Assembly (NCBI GenBank): GCA_965364735.1 | Contig: CBDTYW010000136.1 | Span: forward strand, 1-9,851 | DNA from: CBDTYW01 sp965364735 | Lineage (GTDB): Bacteria; Actinomycetota; Nitriliruptoria; Nitriliruptorales; Nitriliruptoraceae | Reading direction: 5' to 3' | DNA: 9,851 nt | In this document: positions 1 to 5,500 of the stretch, piece after piece | How the letters are laid out: every line of letters starts with the position of its first letter | Position numbering within the stretch: the stretch's first letter is position 1 | Notes under the pieces: generated by a model | Database searches by the model: none | What the model was told of the DNA's origin: nothing | Seen by the model: the letters and a program-made list of their open reading frames with translations, nothing else | Translations under genes and position numbers: made by a program

Positions 1-303
1 ACCCGGCTGATCTGGTTGGACAGCCTGACCCGGGCCGACGCCGCGGGCGACTTCTACGCGCCGCCGAGCCCGCTGCTGACCCCGCCGGAGCCGGACGGCC
101 GGGCCGACGAGGGCGCCTCACCGATCGGTGGCAGGTCCATCTCCGGTGGCGCGAGGTCCGCCGGTGACGCACCACGACCCCCGTCGTCGGACGGGGGTGG
201 TGGTGTGGGCGGAAGCGGGGCGGACGTGGGAAGGGCCCCTGCTCCCGACGGTCGCTCGGTATCGGCCACCGTCTGTTCCTTCCAGGGCGTCAGCCCTCCG
301 TGA
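1..303 (+). CDS. Possible 3' end of a hypothetical gene (5' end outside window)
   Basis: Plus-strand frame 1 is open from the left edge to a TGA at 301-303. For roughly the first 160 bases nearly every codon ends in G or C, as expected for a real gene in this genome. Beyond about 165 that bias falls, and the frame crosses the strong hairpin at 170-205. The peptide begins TRLIWLDSLTRADAAGDFYA and then becomes a low-complexity Pro/Gly/Ser/Asp-rich tail, so no family can be named. If real, it is convergent with rplI and overlaps its 3' end by 14 bases. The same third-position bias also fits a minus-strand frame, but that frame has a TAG at 54-56 and codes only for Pro/Ser-rich sequence. The reading is uncertain, and the true end could be misjudged. 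Confidence 0.3.
   Translation, partial: TRLIWLDSLTRADAAGDFYAPPSPLLTPPEPDGRADEGASPIGGRSISGGARSAGDAPRPPSSDGGGGVGGSGADVGRAPAPDGRSVSATVCSFQGVSPP
170..205 (-). terminator. Strong hairpin, candidate terminator of the rpsF-rplI operon
   Basis: CACCACGACCCCCGTC (170-185) is followed by a 4-base GTCG loop and GACGGGGGTGGTGGTG (190-205). This is a 16-bp stem with a single mismatch. It lies 85 nt past the rplI stop in the direction of transcription. Neither side has a T-tract, which is common for hairpin terminators in high-GC actinomycetes. It could act on both strands and so also end a convergent plus-strand gene. Confidence 0.55.
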
Positions 304-1072
304 CGGCGTCCTCGTCGGCGACCTCGGTGGTCTCCGAGTCGGTCACCTCGATGGCGCCGGCGTCGCCGAGAGCGACGTCCGTGCCGTCGGCGGACTCGCC
401 GTCAGCGGCCTCGCCGTCAACAGCCTCGCCGTCGACAGCCTCGCCGTCAGCAGCCTCGGCCGGAGCCGCGGGGGTGCGACGAAGGTCCTCGGGGACCTCG
501 GCGTCGAGCGCACCGGCCAGAGCCATCTGCTCGAGCGCCTCGATCTCACGTGCACGCTGAATGGCGCGCGCCTGGATCGACTGCATCTCCTCGGTGACGA
601 CCTTGGTGCCGTCGTGCTTGACCTTGCCCTCGGCGTCCTCGATGACCACCGTGACGTTCGCGGTGACCTGCGGGTGGAGCTGCACGGGAACCGTGATGGT
701 CCCGATGGACTTGACCGAGCCCTTGAGGTCGATGCGCTTGCGCTCGACCTTGACGCCGCGCTCCTTGAGGAGCTTGTGGACGTCGACCGAGGTGACGGAG
801 CCGTAGAGGTTGCCGCCGTCGTCGACGCGGACGGCGAGCTTCAGCTCGCGCGACTCCAGCGCCTTCGCCAGTTCGCGGGCGCCCTCGACGGTGTCGGCCT
901 CACGGGCCATGCGCTTCTTGGTCAGCAGCTGCGCTTCCTTGACCGCACCCTTGGTGGCGCGGATCGCGAGCCCCTTGGGGATCAGGTAGTTGCGGCCGTA
1001 GCCGTCCGCGACATCGACGATGTCGCCTGCGAGACCGACGTTGTCGACCTCATCTTTGAGAATGAGCTTCAT
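290..1072 (-). CDS. rplI: 50S ribosomal protein L9 with long acidic C-terminal extension
   Basis: L9 binds 23S rRNA at the base of the L1 stalk and helps maintain reading frame. The N-terminal domain is clear (MKLILKDEVDNVGLAGDIVD, then GYGRNYLIPKGLA at 24-36). It is followed by the connecting helix (about 41-75) and the C-terminal RNA-binding domain, ending near residue 148. The protein is 260 residues, against about 150 in most bacteria. Residues 150-187 look helical, and 200-260 are acidic and low in complexity, with repeats of the type VDGEA. The ATG at 1070-1072 is preceded by GAGGAGG, which overlaps the rpsR stop codon, so rpsR and rplI are separated by only 14 bases and probably translationally coupled. 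It is the last recognised gene of the operon. Identity is certain. The role of the tail is unknown. Confidence 0.96.
   Translation of the reverse strand: MKLILKDEVDNVGLAGDIVDVADGYGRNYLIPKGLAIRATKGAVKEAQLLTKKRMAREADTVEGARELAKALESRELKLAVRVDDGGNLYGSVTSVDVHKLLKERGVKVERKRIDLKGSVKSIGTITVPVQLHPQVTANVTVVIEDAEGKVKHDGTKVVTEEMQSIQARAIQRAREIEALEQMALAGALDAEVPEDLRRTPAAPAEAADGEAVDGEAVDGEAADGESADGTDVALGDAGAIEVTDSETTEVADEDAVTEG
384..458 (-). repeat. Five tandem 15-bp units inside the rplI 3' region
   Basis: Five consecutive 15-bp units begin at 384, 399, 414, 429 and 444. On the plus strand each follows the pattern CCGTCRRCRGMCTCG, and units 2-5 are nearly identical. Read on the coding strand they give a five-residue period of the form (A/V)DGE(A/S). 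The array is in frame, so unit gain or loss would lengthen or shorten the L9 tail without a frameshift. Confidence 0.85.
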
Positions 1073-1086
1073 GTTGTTCCGCCTCC

Positions 1087-1332
1087 TCAGCGCGACGAGT
1101 ACGGCATGAGAGCCATCTCACGCGCGTTCTTGATCGCGGTGGAAACCTGCGTCTGGCACTTCGAGCAGTTGCCGGACGTGCGACGGGCCTTGATCTTCCC
1201 GCGCTCGTTCATGAACTGCTTGAGCAGCGACAGGTCCTTGTAGTCCACGTACTGGATGCCCATCCGACAGATCGGGCAGGGCTTCTCCTTGCGTGGCTTG
1301 CGCTTCTTTCCCTTTGCGGCCGGGGGTGCCAT
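1087..1332 (-). CDS. rpsR: 30S ribosomal protein S18, zinc-binding (C+) form
   Basis: S18 pairs with S6 on the central domain of 16S rRNA. The 81-residue product has a basic N-terminus, a CPIC motif (C19, C22) and a CSKC motif (C56, C59). These make the four-cysteine zinc ribbon of the C+ type, where C- paralogues lack these cysteines. The conserved core (DYKDLSLLKQFMNERGKI) is intact. The ATG at 1330-1332 follows GAGAAGGAAT at 1337-1346, a good ribosome binding site. It lies between ssb and rplI in the standard order. The 147-base gap to ssb holds no gene. Its one visible structure is a GC-rich imperfect hairpin at about 1393-1413. Confidence 0.96.
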   Translation of the reverse strand: MAPPAAKGKKRKPRKEKPCPICRMGIQYVDYKDLSLLKQFMNERGKIKARRTSGNCSKCQTQVSTAIKNAREMALMPYSSR

Positions 1333-1479
1333 GGTGATTCCTTCTCGCGTGGTCAGCGTGTGTCACGCCGCCATCGGTGCTGTGGGTGCGGACGCCGCCG
1401 GTGTTGGCGGGCGCCGCGGGATGGGCGAGGTGTCTGGTCGTGGGTCGACTCGGCTGGGTTGCCCCAGGTCCGGGTCGGC

Positions 1480-1914
1480 TCAGAACGGAACGTCGTCGTC
1501 GGAGGGGGGCGGCGGGGTGTTCGAGGTCGTCGTGGGACGGCCTCCACCGCCACCACCAGACTTCGAGACGGAGACCTTGGCCCAGCGGAGGCTGGGCGCG
1601 ATCTCGTCGGCCTCGATCTCGGTGACCCACTTGGTGACGCCCTCGCGGTCGTCGTAGGACCGGACGCGGAGGCGTCCGATGACGATGATGCGGTCGCCCT
1701 TGTGGACGGACTCGGCAGCGTTCTCCGCCAGGTCGCGCCAGGCGTTGATGTTCATGAACGTCGTCTCTTCCTGCTGCTCGCCGTCCTTGCCGGTGTACCG
1801 GCGGTTGGAGGCGATGCGCAGGCTGCAGACGGCCGCACCACTGCCCGTGAACCGAAGCTCCGGGTCGGCGGTGAGGTTGCCGATCATCGTGACGTAGTTG
1901 CTCTCGAACGCCAT
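1480..1914 (-). CDS. ssb: Single-stranded DNA-binding protein
   Basis: SSB coats single-stranded DNA during replication, recombination and repair, and recruits partners through its acidic tip. The 144-residue product starts MAFESNYVTMIGNLTADPEL and has an OB-fold to about residue 112 (including FMNINAWRDLAENA and GDRIIVIGRL). A short Gly/Pro-rich linker with a run of six glycines follows, then the canonical acidic tip DDDVPF. The tail is fairly short for an actinobacterial SSB, but all parts are present. The ATG at 1912-1914 has an excellent GGAAGGAG ribosome binding site at 1920-1927. It is the second gene of the operon, 141 bases after rpsF. Confidence 0.96.
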   Translation of the reverse strand: MAFESNYVTMIGNLTADPELRFTGSGAAVCSLRIASNRRYTGKDGEQQEETTFMNINAWRDLAENAAESVHKGDRIIVIGRLRVRSYDDREGVTKWVTEIEADEIAPSLRWAKVSVSKSGGGGGGRPTTTSNTPPPPSDDDVPF

Positions 1915-1996
1915 GGGCGCTCCTTCCTCATCGTGTCGTGGACTGCCCCGCGGGTCCGCACCTCACGGCCGGATCGGACGTGGGCGGCAGGTCGTC

Positions 1997-2010
1997 GTCG
2001 GACGAACAGG
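1997..2010 (+). repeat. 14-nt inverted repeat copy A (rpsF-ssb spacer)
   Basis: GTCGGACGAACAGG lies here in the 141-base spacer between rpsF and ssb. An exact reverse complement lies at 2538-2551 in the promoter region upstream of rpsF. The two copies face each other across rpsF and both are non-coding. The rest of the spacer (1915-2055) shows the ssb ribosome binding site but no further gene. Confidence 0.6.
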
Positions 2011-2055
2011 CCGCTGGTGATGCGCCGGGGAAGCGCCAAGCAGGATTGGGTTGGC

Positions 2056-2361
2056 TCAGGAGAACTGACGCACACGGATGTGCGGACGGACGGTCTTGAA
2101 CCGCACGATGTTGTCCGAGAGCTTCATCTGACGCTCGACCTCGGTCCGACCTTCGTCGGTGATGTTGAGGTCAAGGACGGAGTAGAAGCCGTACGAGCGC
2201 TTGTTGATCTCGTAGGCCAGCTCTCGCTTGCCCCACCAGGCCTCGTCGACGACGGTGCCACCCTGTGCGACCACGACCGCCTTCACGCGCTCGAAGCTGG
2301 CAAGGGCATCTTCTTCTTCGATGGTGTCCGTGAGGATCACCATGATCTCATAGCGGCGCAT
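2056..2361 (-). CDS. rpsF: 30S ribosomal protein S6
   Basis: S6 binds 16S rRNA as a heterodimer with S18, whose gene is in the same operon. The 101-residue product begins MRRYEIMVILTDTIEEEDAL and contains the family core AYEINKRSYGFYSVLDLNI. The length is usual for S6. The open frame extends 20 codons further upstream, but the start at 2359-2361 is right. It matches the family N-terminus, and GGGAGG at 2367-2372 is well placed before it. The upstream codons would run through the leader stem-loop and encode nothing S6-like. It is the first gene of the operon. Confidence 0.96.
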   Translation of the reverse strand: MRRYEIMVILTDTIEEEDALASFERVKAVVVAQGGTVVDEAWWGKRELAYEINKRSYGFYSVLDLNITDEGRTEVERQMKLSDNIVRFKTVRPHIRVRQFS

Positions 2362-2518
2362 GAGCACCTCCCATGGGCGTTGCGGCTCCCACGAACTGCG
2401 ACACGCACCGCGCGTGGGCATCGTTGGGAGCAGGGGTGCCGTTCCCTACTGGGTCGCACCATCGCTGATCCCGGCTGGGATCTGACAGCGCGACGCCCAC
2501 CTGGAGGTGGGCGGAACC
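2362..2518 (-). promoter_or_regulatory. Structured 5' leader of the rpsF operon, candidate S6:S18 autoregulatory element
   Basis: If transcription starts near 2518, the leader is about 157 nt. It holds three stem-loops in order. The first is CGCCCACC-TCCA-GGTGGGCG (2494-2513), a perfect 8-bp stem. The second is GATCCC-AGCC-GGGATC (2467-2482), extended by CGCT/AGCG with a 4-base bulge. The third, larger, stem-loop spans 2385-2431: GCTCCCA pairs with TGGGAGC, there is one bulged A, CGA pairs with TCG, then an asymmetric internal loop and a CACGC/GCGTG tip. Its descending arm contains TGGGAG, the same six bases found in the rpsF Shine-Dalgarno (2368-2373). S6:S18-binding motifs are known in rpsF leaders. 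Whether this fits that consensus needs a covariance-model test. Confidence 0.5.
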
Positions 2519-2524
2519 CCGGGA

Positions 2525-2553
2525 ACGGTACCGACGTCCTGTTCGTCCGACAA
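2525..2553 (-). promoter_or_regulatory. Candidate promoter P1 of the rpsF operon
   Basis: On the minus strand, a -35 TTGTCG (2548-2553), a spacer of exactly 17 bases and a -10 TACCGT (2525-2530) fit the housekeeping actinobacterial pattern (TTGNCN / TANNNT). It lies about 165 bases upstream of the rpsF start, and the predicted start of transcription is near 2518. Confidence 0.6.
2538..2551 (-). repeat. 14-nt inverted repeat copy B (rpsF promoter region)
   Basis: This is the exact reverse complement of 1997-2010. It occupies most of the spacer of candidate promoter P1 and part of its -35 box. It would fall at the very 5' end of any transcript made from candidate promoter P2. Confidence 0.6.
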
Positions 2554-2558
2554 CCCTG

Positions 2559-2588
2559 ACGCTACGCGGGGGGTGTGACGTGCGTCAG
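2559..2588 (-). promoter_or_regulatory. Candidate upstream promoter P2 of the rpsF operon
   Basis: On the minus strand, CTGACG (2583-2588), an 18-base spacer and TAGCGT (2559-2564) form a second plausible promoter, with transcription starting near 2552. It is weaker at -35 than P1 and overlaps no other element. Confidence 0.35.
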
Positions 2589-2603
2589 CACCACATCGCG
2601 ATC

Positions 2604-2612
2604 TGTGGACAA
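2604..2612 (-). promoter_or_regulatory. Single DnaA box
   Basis: TTGTCCACA on the minus strand is a perfect match to the DnaA box typical of Streptomyces and other actinomycetes (E. coli consensus TTATNCACA). It lies just upstream of candidate promoter P2 and 9 bases downstream of the end of the cupredoxin-like gene. No second box was found in this gap, so it is not an origin by itself. Confidence 0.5.
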
Positions 2613-2620
2613 CCCCGCGG

Positions 2621-3514
2621 TCAGGCGAGGTCGTCGGACCAGCCGACGTAGCGGCCGACGACCAGCGCGCTCATCGCGAGCAGCGCCATCGCGGCCGCGA
2701 GGAGGCGGTCGCGACCCGCCGGCGGGTTGATCACGCTCACGGCGACGGCGTCCGGCTCGCTGGCGGACGCGCTCGGGCTGGGCGAGGCCGTCGGCTCGGG
2801 TGCCTCCGGAAACTCCTCGAGCTCGAGGTCCTCGGCGATGATCGGATCGGGCCCGGCGTCAACCGGCGCGGAGGTCGACCCGAAGGTCGGGGCGTTCGCG
2901 GTCACCGGCGGTCCGGGCGTGAACGTCTCGGTGGGACCGGACGACGGCGACGCGGACGGGACCGGCGACACGCTCTGGGTCGGCGTGGGCGACGGCGACG
3001 CGGTCTGCGTCGGCGACGGCGTGGGCGACGGAGACGGAGACGGAGACGCGGTCTCGGTCGGCTCCGGCTCTGGCTCCGGCTCGGGTGCGGGCTCCCGGAC
3101 CGTCACGCTGCCGAGCAGCGCGAACTCGGTGGCACGGTCGCCGTACTCGAACGTGCCGATCGCCGCGCCGAACGTGTGCGTGTACGGCGAGGAGCCGGGC
3201 TGCATGCAGAACGCCAGCGCGAGGCCGGGCCCGCAGTTCGGGTTCGAGTCGAAGGACCGATTCGCCGCCGTCGCGGAGTGCGGCTGCTCGCCGACGTTGA
3301 CCCACTGCACCTTGTCGCCCGGCCGAACCGTGATCCGGACGGGCTCGTAGCCGCTGTCGGAGATGAACACCGTCAGGGTCTGGCTCTCCGCGAAGGCCGG
3401 GGTCGCGAACGTCCCGAGCCCCATGCCGAGCACGATCAGCACGAGGGCGGCCAGCGTCGCGAGCGCGGCGCGGCCACGCCGTGCGGGGCGCGGGTTTCCG
3501 GAGATCATGATCAT
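2621..3514 (-). CDS. Membrane-anchored surface protein with a degenerate cupredoxin domain
   Basis: The 297-residue product has a signal peptide (basic ARRGR at 11-15, hydrophobic 17-35, likely cleavage after PAFA at 42). A cupredoxin-like domain follows (about 45-140: SGYEPVRITVRPGDKVQWVN, then QPHSATA with H79, ending GSVTV). Next comes a 120-residue Pro/Ser/Thr/Glu-rich linker (141-260, with PEPEPEP and SPSPSP runs), then a transmembrane helix (about 270-290) and a short tail. In copper-binding relatives the segment after GT(Y/F)xY carries Cys, His and Met ligands. Here it reads GTFEYGDRATEFALLGSVTV, with none of them. C94 and C103 may form a disulfide. Copper binding is therefore doubtful, and the domain may serve adhesion or display. 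It starts 85 bases after the sugar transferase and may be co-transcribed with it. Confidence 0.8.
   Translation of the reverse strand: MIMISGNPRPARRGRAALATLAALVLIVLGMGLGTFATPAFAESQTLTVFISDSGYEPVRITVRPGDKVQWVNVGEQPHSATAANRSFDSNPNCGPGLALAFCMQPGSSPYTHTFGAAIGTFEYGDRATEFALLGSVTVREPAPEPEPEPEPTETASPSPSPSPTPSPTQTASPSPTPTQSVSPVPSASPSSGPTETFTPGPPVTANAPTFGSTSAPVDAGPDPIIAEDLELEEFPEAPEPTASPSPSASASEPDAVAVSVINPPAGRDRLLAAAMALLAMSALVVGRYVGWSDDLA
3024..3086 (-). repeat. Hexanucleotide-type low-complexity coding repeats
   Basis: Runs built on GGAGAC (about 3024-3048) and GGCTCC/GGCTCT (about 3060-3084) encode the SPSPSP and PEPEPE stretches of the linker in the cupredoxin-like protein. They are simple in-frame repeats that could vary in copy number. 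Confidence 0.6.
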
Positions 3515-3538
3515 GCGCCGAACGTATGCCCCACGTCG

Positions 3539-3562
3539 CCGAACAGCCCACCGGCCGTTCGG
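3539..3562 (-). terminator. Short inverted repeat downstream of the sugar transferase
   Basis: CCGAAC (3539-3544) and GTTCGG (3557-3562) form a perfect 6-bp stem with a 12-base loop in the 85-base gap between the sugar transferase and the cupredoxin-like gene. There is no T-tract. It may be a weak terminator, a processing site or chance. Nearby, CCCGGCAGGT is repeated in tandem at 3581-3600. Confidence 0.25.
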
Positions 3563-3599
3563 TCGCCGCGCTCCGCAGATCCCGGCAGGTCCCGGCAGG

Positions 3600-5117
3600 T
3601 CAGCTGAGCGCGACGCCTCGGGGCGACATCGACGACCAGGCCCGTCCGAGGACCGACCGGACGGTGGTGGCGAGGATCGACATGTCCAGGCTCAGCGACC
3701 AGTTCTCGACGTAGTAGAGGTCGAGACGGCGGTAGGCGTCGAAGGACGCGGATTCGCGGGCCTCGACCTGCCAGAGCCCCGTGATGCCGGGCGTGACCGA
3801 CATGCGGGCGAGCAGGTCCTGGTCGAAGGTCGCGGCTTCGGACTCCAGCGCGGGGCGTGGCCCGACCAGGCTCATCTCACCGCGCAGGACGTTGATCAGC
3901 TGCGGCAGCTCGTCGATGGACGTCGCGCGCAGGATGCGGCCCACCCGCGTGATCCGGGGGTCGTTCTCGAGCTTGAACAGCGGCCCCTCACGATGGTTTA
4001 GCTCCTGGAGCTCCGCGAGCCGGGACTCGGCGTCATGCTCCATCGTGCGCAGCTTCAGCAGCGTGAACGGCACACCGTCCTGACCGACGCGCTGCTGCCT
4101 GAACACGGGGCCCCCACCGTCCTCGCGGCGGATCGCGAACGCGGCGACGGCGAGCACGGGTGCGGCGAGGAGCAGCGCGACCGAGGCCAGCACGAGGTCG
4201 AAGGCCCGCTTCGAGAACTGCGCGACCGGGCGTCGCTTCGGCGGCGAGATGTGCAGCAGCGGCTCGTAGCCGAACGGATGGACCTTGACCCGCTGGACCG
4301 AGAGGGTCCGCAGCCCGTTGTGGAACAGCACGTCGACCCCGTGCTGGAGCAGCGAGCGCACGATGTGGTCCGCACCGGCATCCCGCAGCCCCACGGAGGT
4401 GACGATGACGGTGTCTGCCTGCATCCGCCGGATCACCTGGATGACGTCGTCGCTGACGTCGCCGACGACGAGCGAGCGCACGCCGTGCTCGATGGCGTTC
4501 TCGGCCGAGCCGACCACGCCGACGATGTCGAGGCCGAGGCCCTGGTTGTCCGCGACGACCTGCTCGATCGTGCGGGCGTCCATGCCCGTCCCGACGATCA
4601 CGGTGCGGCTGCGCAGCAGGCCCGCGGAGTGGGCACGTCCGAGGGCGATCCGGAAGACGACGCGCACGGTGGTGAGACCGCCGACGACCATCACGAGGTC
4701 GACCAGCGCCGGGTCCAGCGGCAGCTCGAAGCTCAGGATCCCCGCCACGAGCAGCCACGACAGCAACGTCAGGCCGCTGGCGCGCAGGATCGCCTGGAGG
4801 GTCAGCGCGCGGACGGGCGGCAGCAGCGCGTGACGCTGGCCCGGGGAGTAGAGCGCTCCCAGGGTTGCGACGGTGAGCACCACGATGATGGAGAACTTGC
4901 CGCCACGAGAGATCTCGATGGCGTCGTTGGGCAAGTACAGGAGCACGGCGACCGAGTGGGCGAGGATGACGATCGCGGCGTCAGCCACGGCGCGGGTCCG
5001 CTGGACCAGCGTGCGGCGAGGCACCCGCGACGGGGCGATGACTCGCCCGCTGTGGGCAACGTCCACGTCTTCGATCATCATCGCTGGTTCGGCGTACGGC
5101 ATGTCGTGCCTGCTCAT
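3600..5117 (-). CDS. Polyprenyl-phosphate sugar-1-phosphate transferase (exopolysaccharide initiation)
   Basis: Members of this family transfer a sugar-1-phosphate from a nucleotide sugar to undecaprenyl phosphate, the first membrane step of exopolysaccharide, capsule or glycan assembly. The 505 residues show about four N-terminal membrane helices (about 42-62, 74-92, 108-130, 136-157). A Rossmann-like domain follows (RTVIVGTG at 171-178), then a fifth hydrophobic segment (308-328) that starts the bacterial sugar transferase domain. Hallmarks are KRAFDLVLAS (303-312), LKLRTM (354-359), SIDELPQLINVLRGEMSLVGPRP (400-422) and GITGLWQV (444-451). This is the long WbaP/EpsE layout; the sugar is unknown. 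The ATG at 5115-5117 has AAGGGGGG as ribosome binding site (5124-5131). The Wzz-like and hydrolase genes at the right of the window are likely pathway partners. Confidence 0.92.
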   Translation of the reverse strand: MSRHDMPYAEPAMMIEDVDVAHSGRVIAPSRVPRRTLVQRTRAVADAAIVILAHSVAVLLYLPNDAIEISRGGKFSIIVVLTVATLGALYSPGQRHALLPPVRALTLQAILRASGLTLLSWLLVAGILSFELPLDPALVDLVMVVGGLTTVRVVFRIALGRAHSAGLLRSRTVIVGTGMDARTIEQVVADNQGLGLDIVGVVGSAENAIEHGVRSLVVGDVSDDVIQVIRRMQADTVIVTSVGLRDAGADHIVRSLLQHGVDVLFHNGLRTLSVQRVKVHPFGYEPLLHISPPKRRPVAQFSKRAFDLVLASVALLLAAPVLAVAAFAIRREDGGGPVFRQQRVGQDGVPFTLLKLRTMEHDAESRLAELQELNHREGPLFKLENDPRITRVGRILRATSIDELPQLINVLRGEMSLVGPRPALESEAATFDQDLLARMSVTPGITGLWQVEARESASFDAYRRLDLYYVENWSLSLDMSILATTVRSVLGRAWSSMSPRGVALS

Positions 5118-5279
5118 GTCCAGCCCCCCTTGCCGCCCGGGTCCTGAACGTTCCCGAGGCGCTTGCCGGGACCAACATGGCCGGAGGTGTCCCGCGGCGC
5201 AAGCGTCGGTCTGCAGTTTCTGCTCGGCCCCGAACCGAACATGACGCTCAGTGACATTTCGGCAGCACAGCGACAGCGA

Positions 5280-5296
5280 AGTGATCCCACATCACT
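5280..5296. promoter_or_regulatory. 17-bp palindrome, possible operator 1
   Basis: AGTGATCCCACATCACT is a perfect 6-bp inverted repeat around a 5-base centre, upstream of the sugar transferase. The arms resemble GTGA/TCAC half-sites of CRP/FNR-type regulators, but the spacing is 7 rather than 6, so the regulator cannot be named. Confidence 0.4.
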
Positions 5297-5299
5297 CTC

Positions 5300-5315
5300 C
5301 GTATCGCCCGATACG
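5300..5315. promoter_or_regulatory. 16-bp palindrome, possible operator 2
   Basis: CGTATCGCCCGATACG has perfect 7-bp arms around a 2-base centre and begins 4 bases after the first palindrome. The near-absence of a loop favours a dimeric repressor site over an RNA hairpin. Confidence 0.45.
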
Positions 5316-5330
5316 CGCGTCCTTCGCGCG
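5314..5330. repeat. GC-rich inverted repeat next to operator 2
   Basis: CGCGCG-TCCTT-CGCGCG is a 6-bp stem with a 5-base loop, overlapping the end of the 16-bp palindrome by two bases. In GC-rich DNA it could be chance, but it extends the inverted-repeat cluster. Confidence 0.3.
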
Positions 5331-5487
5331 CAGCGGGCCACACGGTGGTTGTGCTTTCTCACGAATACCTCAAGGGCGCGCGCCAATCAGGGCGAATCCC
5401 GCGAGATACGGCCATATTGCCGCGACTGACTCCTCCGAACAGACCATGTTTGGGAGTTGCACCGTCAGGCGCCTGCGACACGTTGGC

Positions 5488-5493
5488 TACAGT
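5488..5493 (+). promoter_or_regulatory. -10 element of a likely leaderless promoter
   Basis: TACAGT (in GGCTACAGT) ends 7 bases before the ATG at 5501. That places the expected transcription start at or within a base or two of the start codon. Leaderless genes with exactly this layout are common in actinomycetes. No ribosome binding site precedes the ATG, and the -35 region (around TCAGGC at 5465-5470) is poor. Confidence 0.45.
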
Positions 5494-5500
5494 GCCCCAC

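Larger units (their letters stand above)
5118..5500. other. 383-bp divergent intergenic region with clustered inverted repeats
   Basis: This region lies between the divergent sugar transferase and GYF_2 genes and is visibly richer in A/T than the coding DNA around it, mainly from 5200 to 5490. Open frames within it lack codon bias and recognisable sequence, so I see no gene. It holds the transferase ribosome binding site at its left end and three inverted repeats at 5280-5330. It also has a GGCGCGCGCC palindrome at 5375-5384 and a -10-like element at 5488-5493. No clear -35/-10 pair for the sugar transferase could be picked out. Confidence 0.6.

Noticed and set aside
54..269. Minus-strand Pro/Ser-rich open frame downstream of rplI
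   Set aside because: It crosses the terminator-like hairpin, is low in complexity, and has only a GTG start without a ribosome binding site.
384..458. CRISPR-like array suggested by the regular repeats
   Set aside because: The 15-bp units are directly adjacent with no spacers, and are in frame within rplI.
128..1243. Long plus-strand open frame of 371 codons across rplI and rpsR
   Set aside because: It is antisense to two certain ribosomal protein genes, rich in Asp/Leu/Val/Arg as expected of a shadow frame in GC-rich DNA, and has no family resemblance.
1360..2559. Plus-strand open frame of 399 codons across ssb and rpsF
   Set aside because: It is a shadow of ssb and rpsF on the other strand, with no start signal or recognisable domain.
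2604..2612. Origin of replication near the DnaA box
   Set aside because: There is only one box, with no AT-rich unwinding region and no dnaA or dnaN in the window. Other TGTGGA occurrences are inside coding sequence.
4035..5147. Plus-strand open frame of 370 codons opposite the sugar transferase
   Set aside because: The product is a His/Arg/Asp/Gln-rich antisense shadow. All sugar transferase motifs are intact on the minus strand.
5118..5500. Small genes in the intergenic region (open frames of 70-120 codons)
   Set aside because: They lack third-position GC bias, ribosome binding sites and recognisable sequence. The region looks regulatory.
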